Source: Algoriphagus sp. Y33
GTDB taxonomy: Bacteria; Bacteroidota; Bacteroidia; Cytophagales; Cyclobacteriaceae
Assembly (NCBI RefSeq): GCF_014838715.1
Contig: NZ_CP061947.1
Location: forward strand, 3,720,001 to 3,784,000
Direction: 5' to 3'
Length of the DNA: 64,000 nt
In this document: piece by piece, positions 34,755 to 43,461 of the stretch
Layout: each line of letters begins with the position of its first letter
Position numbering within the stretch: the stretch's first letter is position 1
Translations under genes and position numbers: made by a program
The notes under the pieces: generated by a model
Databases searched by the model: none
Seen by the model: only the letters and a program-made list of their open reading frames with translations
Told to the model about the DNA's origin: nothing

Positions 34755-37430
34755 ATGTCAGCTGAGAATATACGATTACAAGAAGATAGAAATCACATCA
34801 AACATTGGAAGAAGTGGGGACCTTATCTCACTGAAAGACAATGGGGAACGGTAAGAGAAGATTATAGTCCCGATGGATCGGCCTGGGAAAATGTGACTCA
34901 TGACGATGCCCGGAGTAAAGCTTATCGATGGGGCGAGGAAGGAATTGGTGGCATTTCGGATTATAAGCAGAAATTTTGTCTATCCTGGGCATTTTGGAAC
35001 GGAAAAGATCCTTTTATAAAAGAGCGCCTCTATGGCTTGACAGGAAATCAAGGAAATCATGGTGAGGATGTAAAGGAAATCTATTACTACCTAGATTCTA
35101 CGCCCACACATAGCTACATGAAGATGCTCTATAAGTATCCTCAAGCAGAATTCCCCTACCAGAATCTTTTGCAAGAAAACAGCAGAAGAGGCAAACTAGA
35201 TCCTGAATTTGAACTGATAGACACCGGGATATTTGACGAGGATAAATACTTTGACATCTTCATCGAATATGCAAAGCAGGATGTGGAAGACATCATTGCG
35301 GTAGCGACGATCCATAACCGTGGCCCTGAGGAAGCTAAAATTTGGGTAATGCCTACGTTATGGTTCCGCAAGACCTGGTTTACAGGTCACGAGCCATTTA
35401 TGCCCAAGCTATCTAAAACAGACACCAATACTATCAAAGCTTTTAATCCAAAATCAGGCAATTATTCCATTACTTTTGATGGAAATCCCGATCTGAAATT
35501 TTGCGATAACGAGACTAACAGAGAAAGAATATACAACATTGGCAATGAGAAAAAATTCCTCAAAGATGCAATCAATGACTTTGTAGTTCATGGTGATTCC
35601 AGTCATCTCAATCCTGCCAACAAAGGCACGAAAGCCGCCGCAATCTATGAAATCACTATCCCAGCAGGTGAAAGCAGACAGGTAAAACTCCGAATGCAGC
35701 ATCAAGTAGAAGATGACACACTTGAAATCTGTGACACCTGTCTGGAGCAACGCAAAAAGGAAGCAGATGAATTCTATGCCAATATCCAGGAAAGAGTCAC
35801 CGATGCGGATTTAGAGAATATACAGCGTCAGGCTTATGCAGGTATGATGTGGTCCAAGCAATTTTATTATTATGATGTGGAACGATGGCTGGAGGGTGAC
35901 CCAGGTCGATACAAACCTCCCGTAGAGCGAAAAAAAGGGAGAAACAGCAATTGGAGACACTTGCAGAATTATGATATTATCTCCATGCCTGATAAGTGGG
36001 AATACCCTTGGTATGCGGCATGGGATTTGGCGTTTCATGCCATCCCAATTGCAAGGATAGATCCTGAGTTCGCCAAGAATCAACTTCTCGTCTTACTAAA
36101 CGAATGGTATATGCATCCCAATGGTCAGATTCCGGCCTACGAGTGGAATTTTTCCGATGTGAACCCCCCTGTTCACGCGTATGCTGTTCAGCGAATTTAC
36201 CAGATTGACAAAAAAGCCAATAACGGTGTAGGTGATCATGAATTTCTCGAGCGTGCTCTTCATAAATTGATGATCAACTTTACCTGGTGGGTGAATCAGA
36301 AAGATAGTGATGGCAAAAACATCTTTGAAGGAGGTTTTCTGGGACTGGATAATATTTCGGTATTTGACAGAAGCCATGCACAGAAATACCACGGCAAATT
36401 AGAGCAGGCCGATGCTACCTCATGGATGGCTATGTTCTCTCTGAATCTCCTGAGAATTTCCCTGGATTTGTGCGAATTCAATACCGTCTATCAATTCACT
36501 GCCACTAAGTTTCTGGAGCACTTCCTATACATCGCAGGTGCCATGAGCAATATCTCCGAAGAACATATTTCTCTGTGGGATGATGAGGACAATTTCTTCT
36601 ACGATGTTTTTCATATTCCGGGCAAAGAATCCAGCAAAATGAAGGTGCGTTCTATTGTCGGTTTGATTCCACTTTTTGCCGTGGAACCAATTCGGGAAGA
36701 TCTTTTTGCAAATCTCCCGGAGTTTAAGAAACGATTGGATTTTTTCCTTCGGGAAAAGCCAAAGTTGGCCGCACTTGTATCTAGCTGGATCCAGCCTGGC
36801 TACGACAAACGCAGATTATTTTCTCTTTTGAGAGGGCACAGAATGAAAAGCGTGCTGCAAAAAATGTTGGATTCGGACGAATTCTTAAGTGATTATGGAA
36901 TCAGATCGCTTTCCAAATATCACGAGAAAAACCCTTATTCCATGAAAATCGGGGAGGAAATACTATCCGTGAAATACACGCCTGGGGAATCCGACACGGT
37001 GATGTTTGGAGGAAATTCCAACTGGCGGGGGCCAATTTGGTTTCCCATAAATTTCCTGCTCATCGAATCCTTAAAGAAATTTGACTTTTACTATGGAGGG
37101 GATTTCTCCATCGAGTATCCTACAGGTTCGGGCAAATACATGACGATGGATATCATCGCCAAAGAACTCTCACTACGATGCATGCGGATATTCATGAAAG
37201 ACGAAAATGGTAACAGACCTGTGTACGGAGCCAGTCATAAAAAATATCAGGAAGACCCGCACTTCAAAGATTACATTCTCTTCTATGAGTATTTTCATGG
37301 AGACAGCGGCGCAGGCTTGGGTGCATCCCACCAGACAGGTTGGACAGGATTAGTAGCAGAGATGATTCACAAGTTTTATAAAATCAGAGAAGACAAGGAT
37401 CATGATTCTAAAACCCTTTTTAGAAGCTAA
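34755..37430 (+). CDS. GH63-like glucosidase (MGH1-type glycoside hydrolase)
   Basis: 891 residues without a signal peptide, so cytoplasmic. The N-terminus (LTERQWGTVREDYSPDGSAW) and the motif SNWRGPIWFPINFLLIESLK (about 755-774) are typical of the bacterial 'glucosidase' group related to GH63/MGH1, with an (alpha/alpha)6 barrel in the C-terminal half. The likely activity is hydrolysis of alpha-glucosides or related disaccharides such as mannosylglycerate-type osmolytes; the exact substrate is not clear. The 3' end overlaps rnhB by 29 bp, so the two genes are translationally linked although functionally unrelated. Confidence 0.88.
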   Translation: MSAENIRLQEDRNHIKHWKKWGPYLTERQWGTVREDYSPDGSAWENVTHDDARSKAYRWGEEGIGGISDYKQKFCLSWAFWNGKDPFIKERLYGLTGNQGNHGEDVKEIYYYLDSTPTHSYMKMLYKYPQAEFPYQNLLQENSRRGKLDPEFELIDTGIFDEDKYFDIFIEYAKQDVEDIIAVATIHNRGPEEAKIWVMPTLWFRKTWFTGHEPFMPKLSKTDTNTIKAFNPKSGNYSITFDGNPDLKFCDNETNRERIYNIGNEKKFLKDAINDFVVHGDSSHLNPANKGTKAAAIYEITIPAGESRQVKLRMQHQVEDDTLEICDTCLEQRKKEADEFYANIQERVTDADLENIQRQAYAGMMWSKQFYYYDVERWLEGDPGRYKPPVERKKGRNSNWRHLQNYDIISMPDKWEYPWYAAWDLAFHAIPIARIDPEFAKNQLLVLLNEWYMHPNGQIPAYEWNFSDVNPPVHAYAVQRIYQIDKKANNGVGDHEFLERALHKLMINFTWWVNQKDSDGKNIFEGGFLGLDNISVFDRSHAQKYHGKLEQADATSWMAMFSLNLLRISLDLCEFNTVYQFTATKFLEHFLYIAGAMSNISEEHISLWDDEDNFFYDVFHIPGKESSKMKVRSIVGLIPLFAVEPIREDLFANLPEFKKRLDFFLREKPKLAALVSSWIQPGYDKRRLFSLLRGHRMKSVLQKMLDSDEFLSDYGIRSLSKYHEKNPYSMKIGEEILSVKYTPGESDTVMFGGNSNWRGPIWFPINFLLIESLKKFDFYYGGDFSIEYPTGSGKYMTMDIIAKELSLRCMRIFMKDENGNRPVYGASHKKYQEDPHFKDYILFYEYFHGDSGAGLGASHQTGWTGLVAEMIHKFYKIREDKDHDSKTLFRS

Positions 37431-38004
37431 TAGAATAGAAGCCGGATGTGACGAAGTTGGGCGAGGCTGTCTGGCTGGCCCAGTAGTCGCGGCGGCAGTG
37501 ATTTTACCCACCGACTATGCCAACCCCTGGATCAATGACTCAAAGAAGCTGCGCAAAAAACAACGGGAAGAGCTGATCGAAGAGATCAAAGACAAAGCCT
37601 TAGCTTGGCAAATCGCTGAAGCGAGTGTGGTGGAAATAGACAAGATCAACATTCTGAATGCTTCCTTTCTTGCAATGACCCGGGCGGTACAAGGTCTAGG
37701 CGTATTACCTGAACATCTATTGATCGATGGCAACCGGTGGAAATCCCAGTTAACGATCCCACATACCTGCGTGATCAAAGGCGATGGAAAATATTTCAGT
37801 ATCGCAGCAGCTTCGATTTTGGCAAAAGTTCACCGGGACAAATTCATGGAAAAGCTGGCAGAAGAATACCCACATTACGCATGGGAACGCAATGCCGGCT
37901 ATCCTACCAAAGCTCATAGGTCAGGAATTGAAGAATATGGAGACTGCATCTGGCACAGAAAGAGTTTTCGACTGTTGAGGGAGCAGACTAAATTAGCCTT
38001 GTGA
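37402..38004 (+). CDS. rnhB: Ribonuclease HII
   Basis: 200 residues, the usual length. The type-2 RNase H carboxylates are present: DEVGRG (D17, E18), LLIDGN (D109) and VHRD (D146), with YPTKAHRSGIEEYG in the C-terminal helix region. It removes RNA from RNA-DNA hybrids and incises at single ribonucleotides during repair. The ATG at 37402 lies within the end of the upstream glucosidase gene. The Bacteroidota-type N-terminus (ANRIEAGCDEVGRG) begins soon after, so a later start is not possible. Confidence 0.95.
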   Translation: MILKPFLEANRIEAGCDEVGRGCLAGPVVAAAVILPTDYANPWINDSKKLRKKQREELIEEIKDKALAWQIAEASVVEIDKINILNASFLAMTRAVQGLGVLPEHLLIDGNRWKSQLTIPHTCVIKGDGKYFSIAAASILAKVHRDKFMEKLAEEYPHYAWERNAGYPTKAHRSGIEEYGDCIWHRKSFRLLREQTKLAL

Positions 38005-38095
38005 TTGAATATTAAATCTCTTTCATGATAAATAACATCATTACGGACTTCGTGAAGATTTTGTTGTCTCCGTGGTTTAATACGATATTAACTCT

Positions 38096-38425
38096 ATGAA
38101 CTGGATATTATTGATCATCGGTGGATTATTTGAAGTAGGATTCGCATCATGTCTAGGCAAGGCAAAGCATGCCACAGGAACGGCAGTGTATGGCTGGTAT
38201 ACCGGCTTTATCATTTGTCTGGCTATAAGCATGCTTCTACTGATCAAAGCTACTCAAACTCTCCCCATTGGAACTGCTTATGCAGTCTGGACGGGAATAG
38301 GCGCGGTAGGTACAGCCTTGGTGGGTATTTTCGTATTTAGAGAGTCAGCGGAATTCTGGCGGTTGTTTTTTATGGCCACATTGATTGGATCCATAATCGG
38401 GTTGAAATTTGTATCATCCCATTAA
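38096..38425 (+). CDS. SMR-family exporter of the SugE/Gdx type
   Basis: 109 residues with four hydrophobic helices and the essential glutamate in the first (FEVGF, E13). The stretch LPIGTAYAVWTGIGAVGTAL is characteristic of the SugE/Gdx branch, whose studied members export guanidinium in exchange for protons as antiparallel dimers, rather than the promiscuous EmrE branch. It stands alone, so a partner for a heterodimeric pair is absent. I searched upstream for a guanidine riboswitch and saw none. Confidence 0.88.
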   Translation: MNWILLIIGGLFEVGFASCLGKAKHATGTAVYGWYTGFIICLAISMLLLIKATQTLPIGTAYAVWTGIGAVGTALVGIFVFRESAEFWRLFFMATLIGSIIGLKFVSSH

Positions 38426-38653
38426 GCACTTTTTACTTTTACCTAAAATCAAAGTGACTCTAACTACTCGTAAGGATAGTCTCTTTGCATTCAAGCCTTA
38501 TTTCCTATCTCCGATAGTCTTGTAAGAAACAAGAAAAAAATTATGGTTGAGCCTCACTATCAGGTGTGAATATTCTAATTAGCCCCAGCTTATGGAAAAG
38601 CAGGATAAGACTTCTCTTGCATGTAATAACAGTACATGCTATCGGAAAAATTT
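38426..38653. other. 228-bp gap between convergent genes
   Basis: Between the SMR gene (plus) and the DUF502 gene (minus). I saw no gene, repeat or clear terminator. Confidence 0.35.
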
Positions 38654-39379
38654 CTAGCTGGAAAGGGGGCGCATTCCATCCATATTATCATCCACTAGTT
38701 TACTTTTTTCTATTTCCTGTAGACTGCCATCAGCACGAATATCCGAAAGATCCAATCCCGCCAGTATCCCGGCGGTGCCTGTACCCATCCCCATTACTGT
38801 CCGCATGGCATCCTGCGTACTTACACTCAAAAATGTTATTAGCTCTTTCGGTACATGGTAAATATTTCCATTTGTGGGGTTTGGAGCGGTAGGTACAAAA
38901 ACGGTGTAGAGTTTTTCACCAATTTGATCTGTAATAAAACCTGTCATCATGGTTCCTGATCTAAATGGATCCAAAAGCACAACTTCAGAAAAAGGAAGTT
39001 TTTTCAAACCTACAAACTGATATACTGTCTGGTGAATTAAATTATAAAGTGGAATTCTGGTAAGGTATTTCTTCTCAAAACTTTTGAAATAAACTTTTCC
39101 TACTTTATTACGAACGAGTAGGCCTATCAAGAAAATAAATGTACAGAAGATAGCTAGTGAAAGCAGATTGATCAACCAATGGGGGTCATCAGCACCCGGA
39201 TCCAAAGCTGCGCTTAGGGGAGCTACAATTCCAAAAATAAAATTGAATACAATTGAAAGAAGGATTAAAATTATGGTAAGTGGAAGCAGAATTAAAAAAC
39301 CCTGCAACAAGCTGTCTAAAATTAAACCTCGTTTAGAATTATACTGTCTTTCAACTGTGGGAAAAGGCTCTTTATTCAT
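38654..39379 (-). CDS. DUF502 family membrane protein
   Basis: 241 residues with two or three transmembrane segments (about 24-52 and 72-92) followed by a soluble domain. The latter carries the family signature around IPLYNLIHQTVYQFVG and VLLDPFRSGTMMTGFIT, then VFVPTAPNPTNG. The family occurs in many bacteria and plants (LIKE COV); its biochemical role is not established. The protein starts beside a MITE-like element, whose insertion would lie in its promoter region. Confidence 0.88.
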   Translation of the reverse strand: MNKEPFPTVERQYNSKRGLILDSLLQGFLILLPLTIILILLSIVFNFIFGIVAPLSAALDPGADDPHWLINLLSLAIFCTFIFLIGLLVRNKVGKVYFKSFEKKYLTRIPLYNLIHQTVYQFVGLKKLPFSEVVLLDPFRSGTMMTGFITDQIGEKLYTVFVPTAPNPTNGNIYHVPKELITFLSVSTQDAMRTVMGMGTGTAGILAGLDLSDIRADGSLQEIEKSKLVDDNMDGMRPLSS

Positions 39380-39413
39380 GGGGAGACTGGAGATATTTTT
39401 TAAAGTCTAGTTT

Positions 39414-39587
39414 TTAACCCGCATCATGCATTAGCATTTCTATTGCGACCATAATTGCTTCAAAATCAGTCACTGCGTTGCAGTTTTCGACTTCACCATA
39501 GCGGTGCTATGCCTCAGTCTCCAAACAGCCTGATTTTATTGCAATTAATGGTCTCTTAACGAAACCTAATGCAAAATCTGGGTTCAA
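39414..39587. mobile_element. MITE-like element, copy 2
   Basis: About 174 bp, homologous over its length to the element at 22317-22513, in the same orientation. The left end TTTAACCCGCATCATGCATTAG and right end CTAATGCAAAATCTGGGTTCAA are imperfect inverted repeats (15 of the inner 19 bases match). The central hairpin is CATAGC-GGT-GCTATG, different in sequence from copy 1 but at the same place. It sits 35 bp upstream of the DUF502 start, in its 5' region. Confidence 0.75.
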
Positions 39588-39717
39588 CCACAGTGGACAG
39601 GGAGGGTTTCAAGGAAAATACAGTCTGAAAATAATTTCCGACAAAGTTCAAATTTTTCAAAAGAGTAGCCTGCCTAGCCGAGACCGGAAACCCTAATTCA
39701 CGAAAACTTTTTCTGAA

Positions 39718-39753
39718 AGTCGCACAGATCCTATTCATTAGAACTGTGCGACT
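39718..39753 (-). terminator. Strong inverted repeat, possible terminator of the DUF1328 gene
   Basis: AGTCGCACAG, 16-base loop, CTGTGCGACT: a perfect 10-bp stem, 39 bp after the DUF1328 stop on the minus strand. The following T-run is poor (TTTC), so a terminator is only one option. The rest of 39588-39791 shows nothing else. Confidence 0.35.
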
Positions 39754-39791
39754 AACGTGACTGTTGATCGCCTGTATGCTATCCTACTAAA

Positions 39792-39956
39792 TCATGTTCT
39801 CTTTAAGAGATGCATTACCAGCGAGATCACTAGCAAAACCAAGAAAATGTAGAAGATGATTTGGGCAATAGAAGCTGCCCCGGCAGCTATTCCTCCAAAG
39901 CCCAAAACCGCGGCAATAAGTGCGATTACTAAGAAAATTAAAATCCAGCGTAACAT
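39792..39956 (-). CDS. DUF1328 small membrane protein
   Basis: 54 residues: [20 protein letters not shown], then [20 protein letters not shown] and a Lys/Arg tail. This is the YtjA-type DUF1328 family, whose members are 50-60 residues with two helices; function unknown. The frame is open upstream to 40142 and would add a signal-like N-terminus ([20 protein letters not shown]). I chose the inner ATG because it gives the family's normal length. Confidence 0.85.
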   Translation of the reverse strand: MLRWILIFLVIALIAAVLGFGGIAAGAASIAQIIFYIFLVLLVISLVMHLLKRT

Positions 39957-40210
39957 AATTAAATTGGTTGATGGTTCGGTAACTAGTCCTAAAAAACCAT
40001 ACCAACCTCCCACAATGTGCCTATCCCCCTTTTTGGTACAACCATCGTGGCATGAAAGAATTACCTTGGGGAATGTCAACCCCAAAACCAGCAATAAAAT
40101 TAAGCGCGATTTCATTCTCACGCACAGCCGGTTACATCTCAACTGGCAAAAAATAAGCCATCAGTTGAGCCTGACAGCTAATTTTCTATTGGTGATTGAT
40201 TGCTACTTTT

Positions 40211-40645
40211 CTATTTAATCCTTTTGAAAACCAACTTGCCGGCTCCAGGCTTATCACTGATTGGCTCCAGCACCATGCGATCATCATCAAACTGAACAAT
40301 TTTGGCTTGTCTGGTTTCTGCTCCCGCATGAATAGTCACTATATTATCACTGCTGATTTCTATTTTGGCCTTCTTCTGTACTACTTCCTGCCTCACATAA
40401 TCTGTAAATCTCAGACTGTCTCCGGGAATAAAATTATACACGGTATTTTCAAGCCGGTTTTGGATTTTATATTCCAGTCCCTCACGCATGGCTGAATTTG
40501 AATTCTGGTACTGGGGAGAATTCCTCAACTGATCCATCGCGTCAAAGTGTACCAGTTGCCAAGAGCCTAATAGTTGCTGAAAACTGATTTGACTGGTTTG
40601 AAGAACAAACACAAATAAAAGAGAAGGGATAATGGAAAGAATCAT
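40211..40645 (-). CDS. Secreted lipocalin-like protein
   Basis: 144 residues from the ATG at 40645. The frame extends to 40741 inside the HNH gene, but only the inner start gives a signal peptide (MILSIIPSLLFVFVLQTSQI). The mature part opens FQQLLGSWQLVHFDA, the start of small lipocalin-like/DUF4488-type beta barrels. Alternating strands follow (NTVYNFIPGDSLRFTD, NIVTIHAGAETRQAKIVQFD). Ligand unknown. It is the last gene of the tsaD-smpB run, 57 bp after the HNH gene. Confidence 0.65.
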   Translation of the reverse strand: MILSIIPSLLFVFVLQTSQISFQQLLGSWQLVHFDAMDQLRNSPQYQNSNSAMREGLEYKIQNRLENTVYNFIPGDSLRFTDYVRQEVVQKKAKIEISSDNIVTIHAGAETRQAKIVQFDDDRMVLEPISDKPGAGKLVFKRIK

Positions 40646-40701
40646 ACACAGGTTCAGGCAATTATTTTGCCGGAAAAGATAAATGTTAATCTTGGGAGCC
40701 T

Positions 40702-41214
40702 TCAGCCCTGAAGCATCTTGGAATTCAAAAACGGCAGCCATTCTTCTGCCTGCTTTTCGGCATATTCTGACAAAAAATAGGCTAAAGATGGCTTAAAAGG
40801 TTTAGTCTTTATAGTAAGCCCAACTTGCTCCGGACTTTTATCACCCTTCAGTACATTGCACCTATGACAGGCTGTGGTCAAATTGGTCCAGCTGGATTTT
40901 CCACCCTTGGACCGCGGTACCACATGATCTATGGTCAACTGTCTCTTGCTTCCACAATACTGACATTCACCATGATCTCTTCTAAAAAGATTTATCCGGT
41001 TGAGAAGTACTCCACGATAGGGAATGTTTTTATAATGATTCAGGCAGATCACAGCAGGATATTCAAAGCTGCGGCTGACAGTACGTATCTGAAGTAAATC
41101 ATACACAGACAAGCAATTTGCCTTTTCCATTAAAAGTAGGACGATGGCTTTTTGTGGCGAAACTACCGCCACGGGAGAATGATCCATATTCAACACCAAT
41201 ACCCGCTTTTCCAT
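40702..41214 (-). CDS. HNH endonuclease family protein
   Basis: 170 residues. The HNH core is complete: CQYCG (C84, C87), IDHVVPRSKGG (D96, H97) and CHRCN (C116, C119, N120). It has the four zinc cysteines and the His/Asn pair of the beta-beta-alpha-metal nuclease fold. This compact form, with N-terminal VLNMDHSPVAVVSPQKAI, is widespread in bacterial chromosomes as a housekeeping gene, and no mobile-element partner is visible. The role is probably DNA processing or repair; not established. It lies 3 bp downstream of the NlpC/P60-like gene in a tight operon. Confidence 0.92.
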   Translation of the reverse strand: MEKRVLVLNMDHSPVAVVSPQKAIVLLLMEKANCLSVYDLLQIRTVSRSFEYPAVICLNHYKNIPYRGVLLNRINLFRRDHGECQYCGSKRQLTIDHVVPRSKGGKSSWTNLTTACHRCNVLKGDKSPEQVGLTIKTKPFKPSLAYFLSEYAEKQAEEWLPFLNSKMLQG

Positions 41215-41217
41215 AGT

Positions 41218-42015
41218 TTAACTTATAATCATTCGGGTTTCCAATTCTACCTGTTTATCCCTACTACTCCGTAGGAAGGCTTCCCATTCACTCAAATCCG
41301 TCACTTTAATTCTATTATCCATCCAAAATACTTCATCAGCTCCAAGATACAAGGCATAGTTGACCTGCTTCCTTTCCAGTTCCCTGAAAATAAATAAATC
41401 ACCCGGCAATATGAGCTCGGGTTCAATTTTTCTGCCCGGAATTTCGCCTGACTTCCAAGAATAGCCCGCTATACCAAAAATCAATTCAAAACCTTGCCGC
41501 CCGTCCAATCCCACTATACTTCTCCCTCCTGCCTGAAAAGGTGCATTGACATAGTTGATTGCAATATCGATCAGCTCCTTCCTGTCGGCTCTCAGCGCAT
41601 GACTACGGACAGCCCCTGTGAATCCTATGTTATCCTGCCAATTAAAAAGCTCCAAATCAGAGAAGTGGAGCCTGCTTCCCGGAAGCAAATATAGATTTGT
41701 CCCAAGGTATTCTATGGCAGCTATAGGACTGGTGACAATCTGAAAGTCCGTGTTGAGGTATTTGTAATAGTCAGTTTGGGGAATTTCCTTGAGTGCACGG
41801 CCGGCAATCCAACCTTGCAGTCCTGTATCTTCGTGCAGTATTTTGAACCATTGCCGGTCGGGCGTCATAGCTGTAGTCTGATAACACTCTCCAAAAAGTA
41901 ACTGTGTGACCTGTGCAGAATCAAAAGTAGGTCTGCGGTAAAGTGGAAGGATAGTTTGTCTACATATCCCAAAAGCATCAATCAAAGGCCATTCGCCGGA
42001 TTTCTCTTTTTGCAT
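41218..42015 (-). CDS. NlpC/P60-like protein lacking recognisable catalytic residues
   Basis: 265 residues. The N-terminus (FGICRQTILPLYRRP) and WFKI, GLQGWIAGRAL form the SH3b-type domains of C40 peptidases that cut cell-wall peptides. The C-terminal part keeps the frame of the NlpC/P60 fold (APFQAGGRSIVGLDGRQGFE, LILPGDLFIFRE, YALYLG). However, the usual D-C-S-G nucleophile segment reads DGRQG with no Cys, and the usual H-(V/A)-x-(I/L)-Y-L-G segment reads NYALYLG with no His. I infer an inactive binding protein. The start overlaps smpB by 38 bp; a TTG at 41985 would shorten this. No signal peptide is seen. Confidence 0.75.
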   Translation of the reverse strand: MQKEKSGEWPLIDAFGICRQTILPLYRRPTFDSAQVTQLLFGECYQTTAMTPDRQWFKILHEDTGLQGWIAGRALKEIPQTDYYKYLNTDFQIVTSPIAAIEYLGTNLYLLPGSRLHFSDLELFNWQDNIGFTGAVRSHALRADRKELIDIAINYVNAPFQAGGRSIVGLDGRQGFELIFGIAGYSWKSGEIPGRKIEPELILPGDLFIFRELERKQVNYALYLGADEVFWMDNRIKVTDLSEWEAFLRSSRDKQVELETRMIIS

Positions 42016-42445
42016 CTTTTTCCTTCAGATCCTGTCTTTTATCGTGTGATTTCTTGCCCCGGCCTAGCGCTATCTCCATTTTTGCCATCCCCCGGTCATT
42101 GATAAATATACGAACAGGAATGATAGTCAGCCCTTTTTCCTGAGACTTAGTTTCCAATTTTTCGAGTTCCTTCTTGCTCATCAATAACTTTCTATCGCGA
42201 ATTGCGACATGATTATAACTCGCTGCCATGGAATATGGGGCGATATGCATCTGTCGCACGTATAGTTGTCCGTCCAAAAAAATGCAGAACGCTTCAGTCA
42301 GTGATACTTTTGCTTCACGGATGGACTTGATCTCAGTTCCTTTTAGCACCATTCCTGCTACATAAGTATCTACAAATTCAAACTGAAAACTTGCCTTTCT
42401 GTTTTTTATGTTGATGACTTTGTCAAACTTATTATCCTTAGCCAT
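41978..42445 (-). CDS. smpB: SsrA-binding protein SmpB
   Basis: 155 residues, full length. It has the family's core (FEFVDTYVAGMVLKGTEIKS, YVRQMHIAPY) and the basic C-terminal tail (RGKKSHDKRQDLKEKDAKRE). It binds tmRNA and brings it to stalled ribosomes for trans-translation. No tmRNA gene is seen in this window. It follows tsaD by 2 bp and is followed by the NlpC/P60-like gene with a 38-bp overlap, so it lies within an operon. Confidence 0.96.
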   Translation of the reverse strand: MAKDNKFDKVINIKNRKASFQFEFVDTYVAGMVLKGTEIKSIREAKVSLTEAFCIFLDGQLYVRQMHIAPYSMAASYNHVAIRDRKLLMSKKELEKLETKSQEKGLTIIPVRIFINDRGMAKMEIALGRGKKSHDKRQDLKEKDAKREIRRMAFD

Positions 42446-42447
42446 GC

Positions 42448-43461
42448 TTAGATTTTCATTTTTGCGAGAGGAGTGACATCCATGGATGAGAATTCTCCTT
42501 TCAGGTATTTATAATGTGCTGCCATGGCGATCATGGCTGCGTTGTCTGTGCAGTACTCGAATTTTGGAATGTACAGATTCCATCCTTTCTGAGCTGCCAG
42601 TTCAGAAAGGGTATCCCTTAATCCTGAGTTGGCCGATACACCTCCCGCAATTGCAATTTCCTTCACACCATACTCCTTTACTGCGGCTTTCAGCTTGATC
42701 AAAAGCATCTCCACAAGAGAATACTGAATGCTTGCGCAAAGATCCGCCAGGTTCTCTTCAATAAATTTCGGATTCCCCTTCAGCTCGTCTCTAAGGAAAT
42801 ACAGAACCGCAGTTTTTATCCCGCTAAAGGAATAATTCAATCCGGGCATCCGGGTAATCGGAAATTGGAATGCTTTCGGATCACCATCTTTGGCATATTT
42901 GTCAATAAGCGGACCTCCAGGGTATGGTAAACCCAGCAGTTTTGCAGTTTTATCAAAAGCCTCACCTACGGCATCGTCCTGGGTCTCTCCTATCACTTTC
43001 ATTTCCAAATAATCCTGAACCAAGACCAACTGTGTGTGTCCCCCGCTCACAGTCAGGCAAATAAATGGAAACTTCGGTTTCGGATCTTCTATGAAGTGTG
43101 CCAAAATATGCGCATTCATATGATTCACCTCAATCAATGGAATGTTTCTCGCAAATGCAAATGCCTTGGCAAAGCTTACACCTACCAGAAGAGACCCCAT
43201 TAATCCGGGGCCCCGCGTGAAAGCTACTGCCGAAAGCCGGTCTTTGGAAATCCCCGATGACAAAATAGCCTCCTGCACCACTGGGATGAGATTTTCCTGA
43301 TGTGCCCGGGATGCAAGCTCAGGAACTACCCCTCCATATTTTTCGTGAACAGATTGCGTGGCGACAATATTATTAAGTACTTTGCCGTCAGCTATAACAG
43401 CCGCAGAGGTCTCGTCACACGAGGATTCAATTGCTAGAATAAAGATATCGTTGGTACCCAT
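42448..43461 (-). CDS. tsaD: tRNA N6-adenosine threonylcarbamoyltransferase TsaD
   Basis: 337 residues. ASKHA ATPase fold with the N-terminal IESSCDETSAAV, metal-binding VNHMNAH (H114, H118), VSGGHTQLVLV and the late IAGGVSAN and CTDNAAMIA motifs, all intact. It transfers the threonylcarbamoyl group to A37 of ANN-decoding tRNAs, together with TsaB and TsaE, and is essential in most bacteria. The ATG at 43461 faces the tamB start head to head and shares a base with it, so its promoter lies inside the opposite coding region. The gene leads a run with smpB, the NlpC/P60-like, HNH and lipocalin-like genes. Confidence 0.96.
   Translation of the reverse strand: MGTNDIFILAIESSCDETSAAVIADGKVLNNIVATQSVHEKYGGVVPELASRAHQENLIPVVQEAILSSGISKDRLSAVAFTRGPGLMGSLLVGVSFAKAFAFARNIPLIEVNHMNAHILAHFIEDPKPKFPFICLTVSGGHTQLVLVQDYLEMKVIGETQDDAVGEAFDKTAKLLGLPYPGGPLIDKYAKDGDPKAFQFPITRMPGLNYSFSGIKTAVLYFLRDELKGNPKFIEENLADLCASIQYSLVEMLLIKLKAAVKEYGVKEIAIAGGVSANSGLRDTLSELAAQKGWNLYIPKFEYCTDNAAMIAMAAHYKYLKGEFSSMDVTPLAKMKI

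Noticed and set aside
38005..38095. Guanidine riboswitch before the SugE/Gdx-type exporter
   Set aside because: An ACGG word is present, but I found neither the paired ACGR-loop hairpins of the guanidine-II class nor other recognisable classes in this 91-bp stretch.
39556..39738. Minus-strand 60-codon frame over the MITE-like element's right end
   Set aside because: It overlaps the repeat, has no family resemblance and no counterpart in the other copy.
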